A stretch of 64,000 nt of DNA, taken from assembly GCF_002834295.1 (NCBI RefSeq), contig NZ_PISP01000002.1, positions 465,228-529,227 of the forward strand, given 5' to 3'. The stretch comes from Rhodohalobacter barkolensis (lineage in GTDB: Bacteria; Bacteroidota; Rhodothermia; Balneolales; Balneolaceae). Below the pieces are notes generated by a model. That model ran no database searches. It was not told the DNA's origin and worked only from the letters and a program-made list of their open reading frames with translations. Positions 63,718 through 64,000 of the stretch are shown in pieces (within the stretch, counting starts at the first letter, position 1; each line of letters begins with the position of its first letter). The translations under genes and the position numbers were made by a program.

Positions 63718-63937
63718 TTTTTATATCTTCGTCAAGTTCGTCGGCAGGATAGTTGATCAGAGCCACATTGTACTCAGCAAGCAGCTCCATGAAAGTTTCC
63801 TTTGAATAGCCGGCCAGTTCAGCCGCTTGTCCCAGAGTGAGCTTCCCCCTTTCATACAATTTAGAAGCCAATGACATTCTTGCCTCTTTGTCATCAACAT
63901 CTGCTGTGTTCGGTATGTTTATCGTTAACGACTTCAT
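63695..63937 (-). CDS. UPF0175 family protein (probable antitoxin)
   Basis: 80 residues. The core LASKLYERGKLTLGQAAELAGYSKETFMELLAEYNVALINYPADELDEDI is the UPF0175 signature, including a helix-turn-helix-like stretch (about 34-55). UPF0175 proteins are usually encoded just before DUF3368 PIN-like genes and are regarded as their antitoxins. The gene is near the right edge of the window. The remaining bases to 64000 upstream of the ATG show no gene. Confidence 0.9.
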   Translation of the reverse strand: MKSLTINIPNTADVDDKEARMSLASKLYERGKLTLGQAAELAGYSKETFMELLAEYNVALINYPADELDEDIKNAQRHSI

Positions 63938-64000
63938 ATTTGAAATGTAATTAATTTTTCTGTTTAACGATAATCAACAGATATTGGTCTTAAAAAGGGG

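Noticed and set aside
1..64000. tRNA, rRNA, CRISPR or prophage loci
   Set aside because: No T-loop/anticodon patterns, rRNA segments, direct-repeat arrays or phage structural genes were recognised by eye. A covariance search would be needed to exclude them fully.

Overview
The window reads as a chromosomal segment of a Balneolaeota/Rhodothermota-like bacterium (Bacteroidota-related, AT-leaning). This is inferred from gene content: YfhO and TupA-type cell-surface genes, DUF5916 and M61/M16 exported proteins, FecR, Ser/Thr kinase-TPR and DUF3494 proteins, many N-terminal signal peptides and lipoboxes, and weak or absent Shine-Dalgarno sequences. No rRNA, tRNA, CRISPR array, phage or plasmid genes were seen.

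Layout. 1-3.3 kb: the tail of dnaK, then housekeeping genes (tsaD, an isocitrate-dehydrogenase-family enzyme, a YfcE-type phosphoesterase, gatC). 3.4-11.7 kb: a surface-glycan set (YfhO membrane protein, TupA-like ATP-grasp, two GT2 glycosyltransferases, a Wzx-like flippase, a quinone oxidoreductase), interrupted by a HigBA module whose toxin carries an in-frame stop. 11.8-22.9 kb: a secreted protein with a FecR-domain partner, a BaiN-like flavoprotein, PhoH, a SpoU methyltransferase, an ALDH7-type dehydrogenase, a kinase-TPR protein, DoxX and a PH-domain protein. 22.9-24.1 kb: a REP/RAYT island, with short stem-loops whose arms covary on both sides of a Y1 transposase gene that lacks a recognisable start codon.

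24.1-36.9 kb: a WbqC-like protein and an ABC-F ATPase, exported hydrolases and peptidases (sialidase-like lipoprotein, M19 dipeptidase, dienelactone hydrolase, DUF5916 barrel, M61 peptidase), and a four-gene membrane-protein operon with its own winged-helix regulator. 37.2-38.4 kb: a DUF4440-type lipoprotein followed 18 bases later by a small two-helix membrane protein whose soluble part looks like a prokaryotic STING domain, with no cyclic-nucleotide synthase nearby. 38.8-44.6 kb: a complete cydABDC operon for cytochrome bd oxidase and its ABC assembly factor, ending in a strong terminator.

44.7-62 kb: peroxiredoxin, nicotinate phosphoribosyltransferase and a second phosphoribosyltransferase, a two-unit M16 peptidase, a methyltransferase, a Ca2+-type P-type ATPase, a long palindromic intergenic repeat, a DUF5694 protein, a BON-MscS channel, an ice-binding-like lipoprotein, an alpha/beta hydrolase pair and a class-C beta-lactamase-like hydrolase. 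62.2-64 kb: two toxin-antitoxin modules on the minus strand, each followed within about 15 bases of its last stop codon by an attC-like imperfect palindrome. This looks like part of an integron-type cassette array.

The most interesting items are the orphan transmembrane STING-like gene with its lipoprotein neighbour, the covarying REP/RAYT island, the attC-like cassette structure around the toxin-antitoxin genes, and the toxin-dead HigBA locus that keeps its operator and antitoxin.
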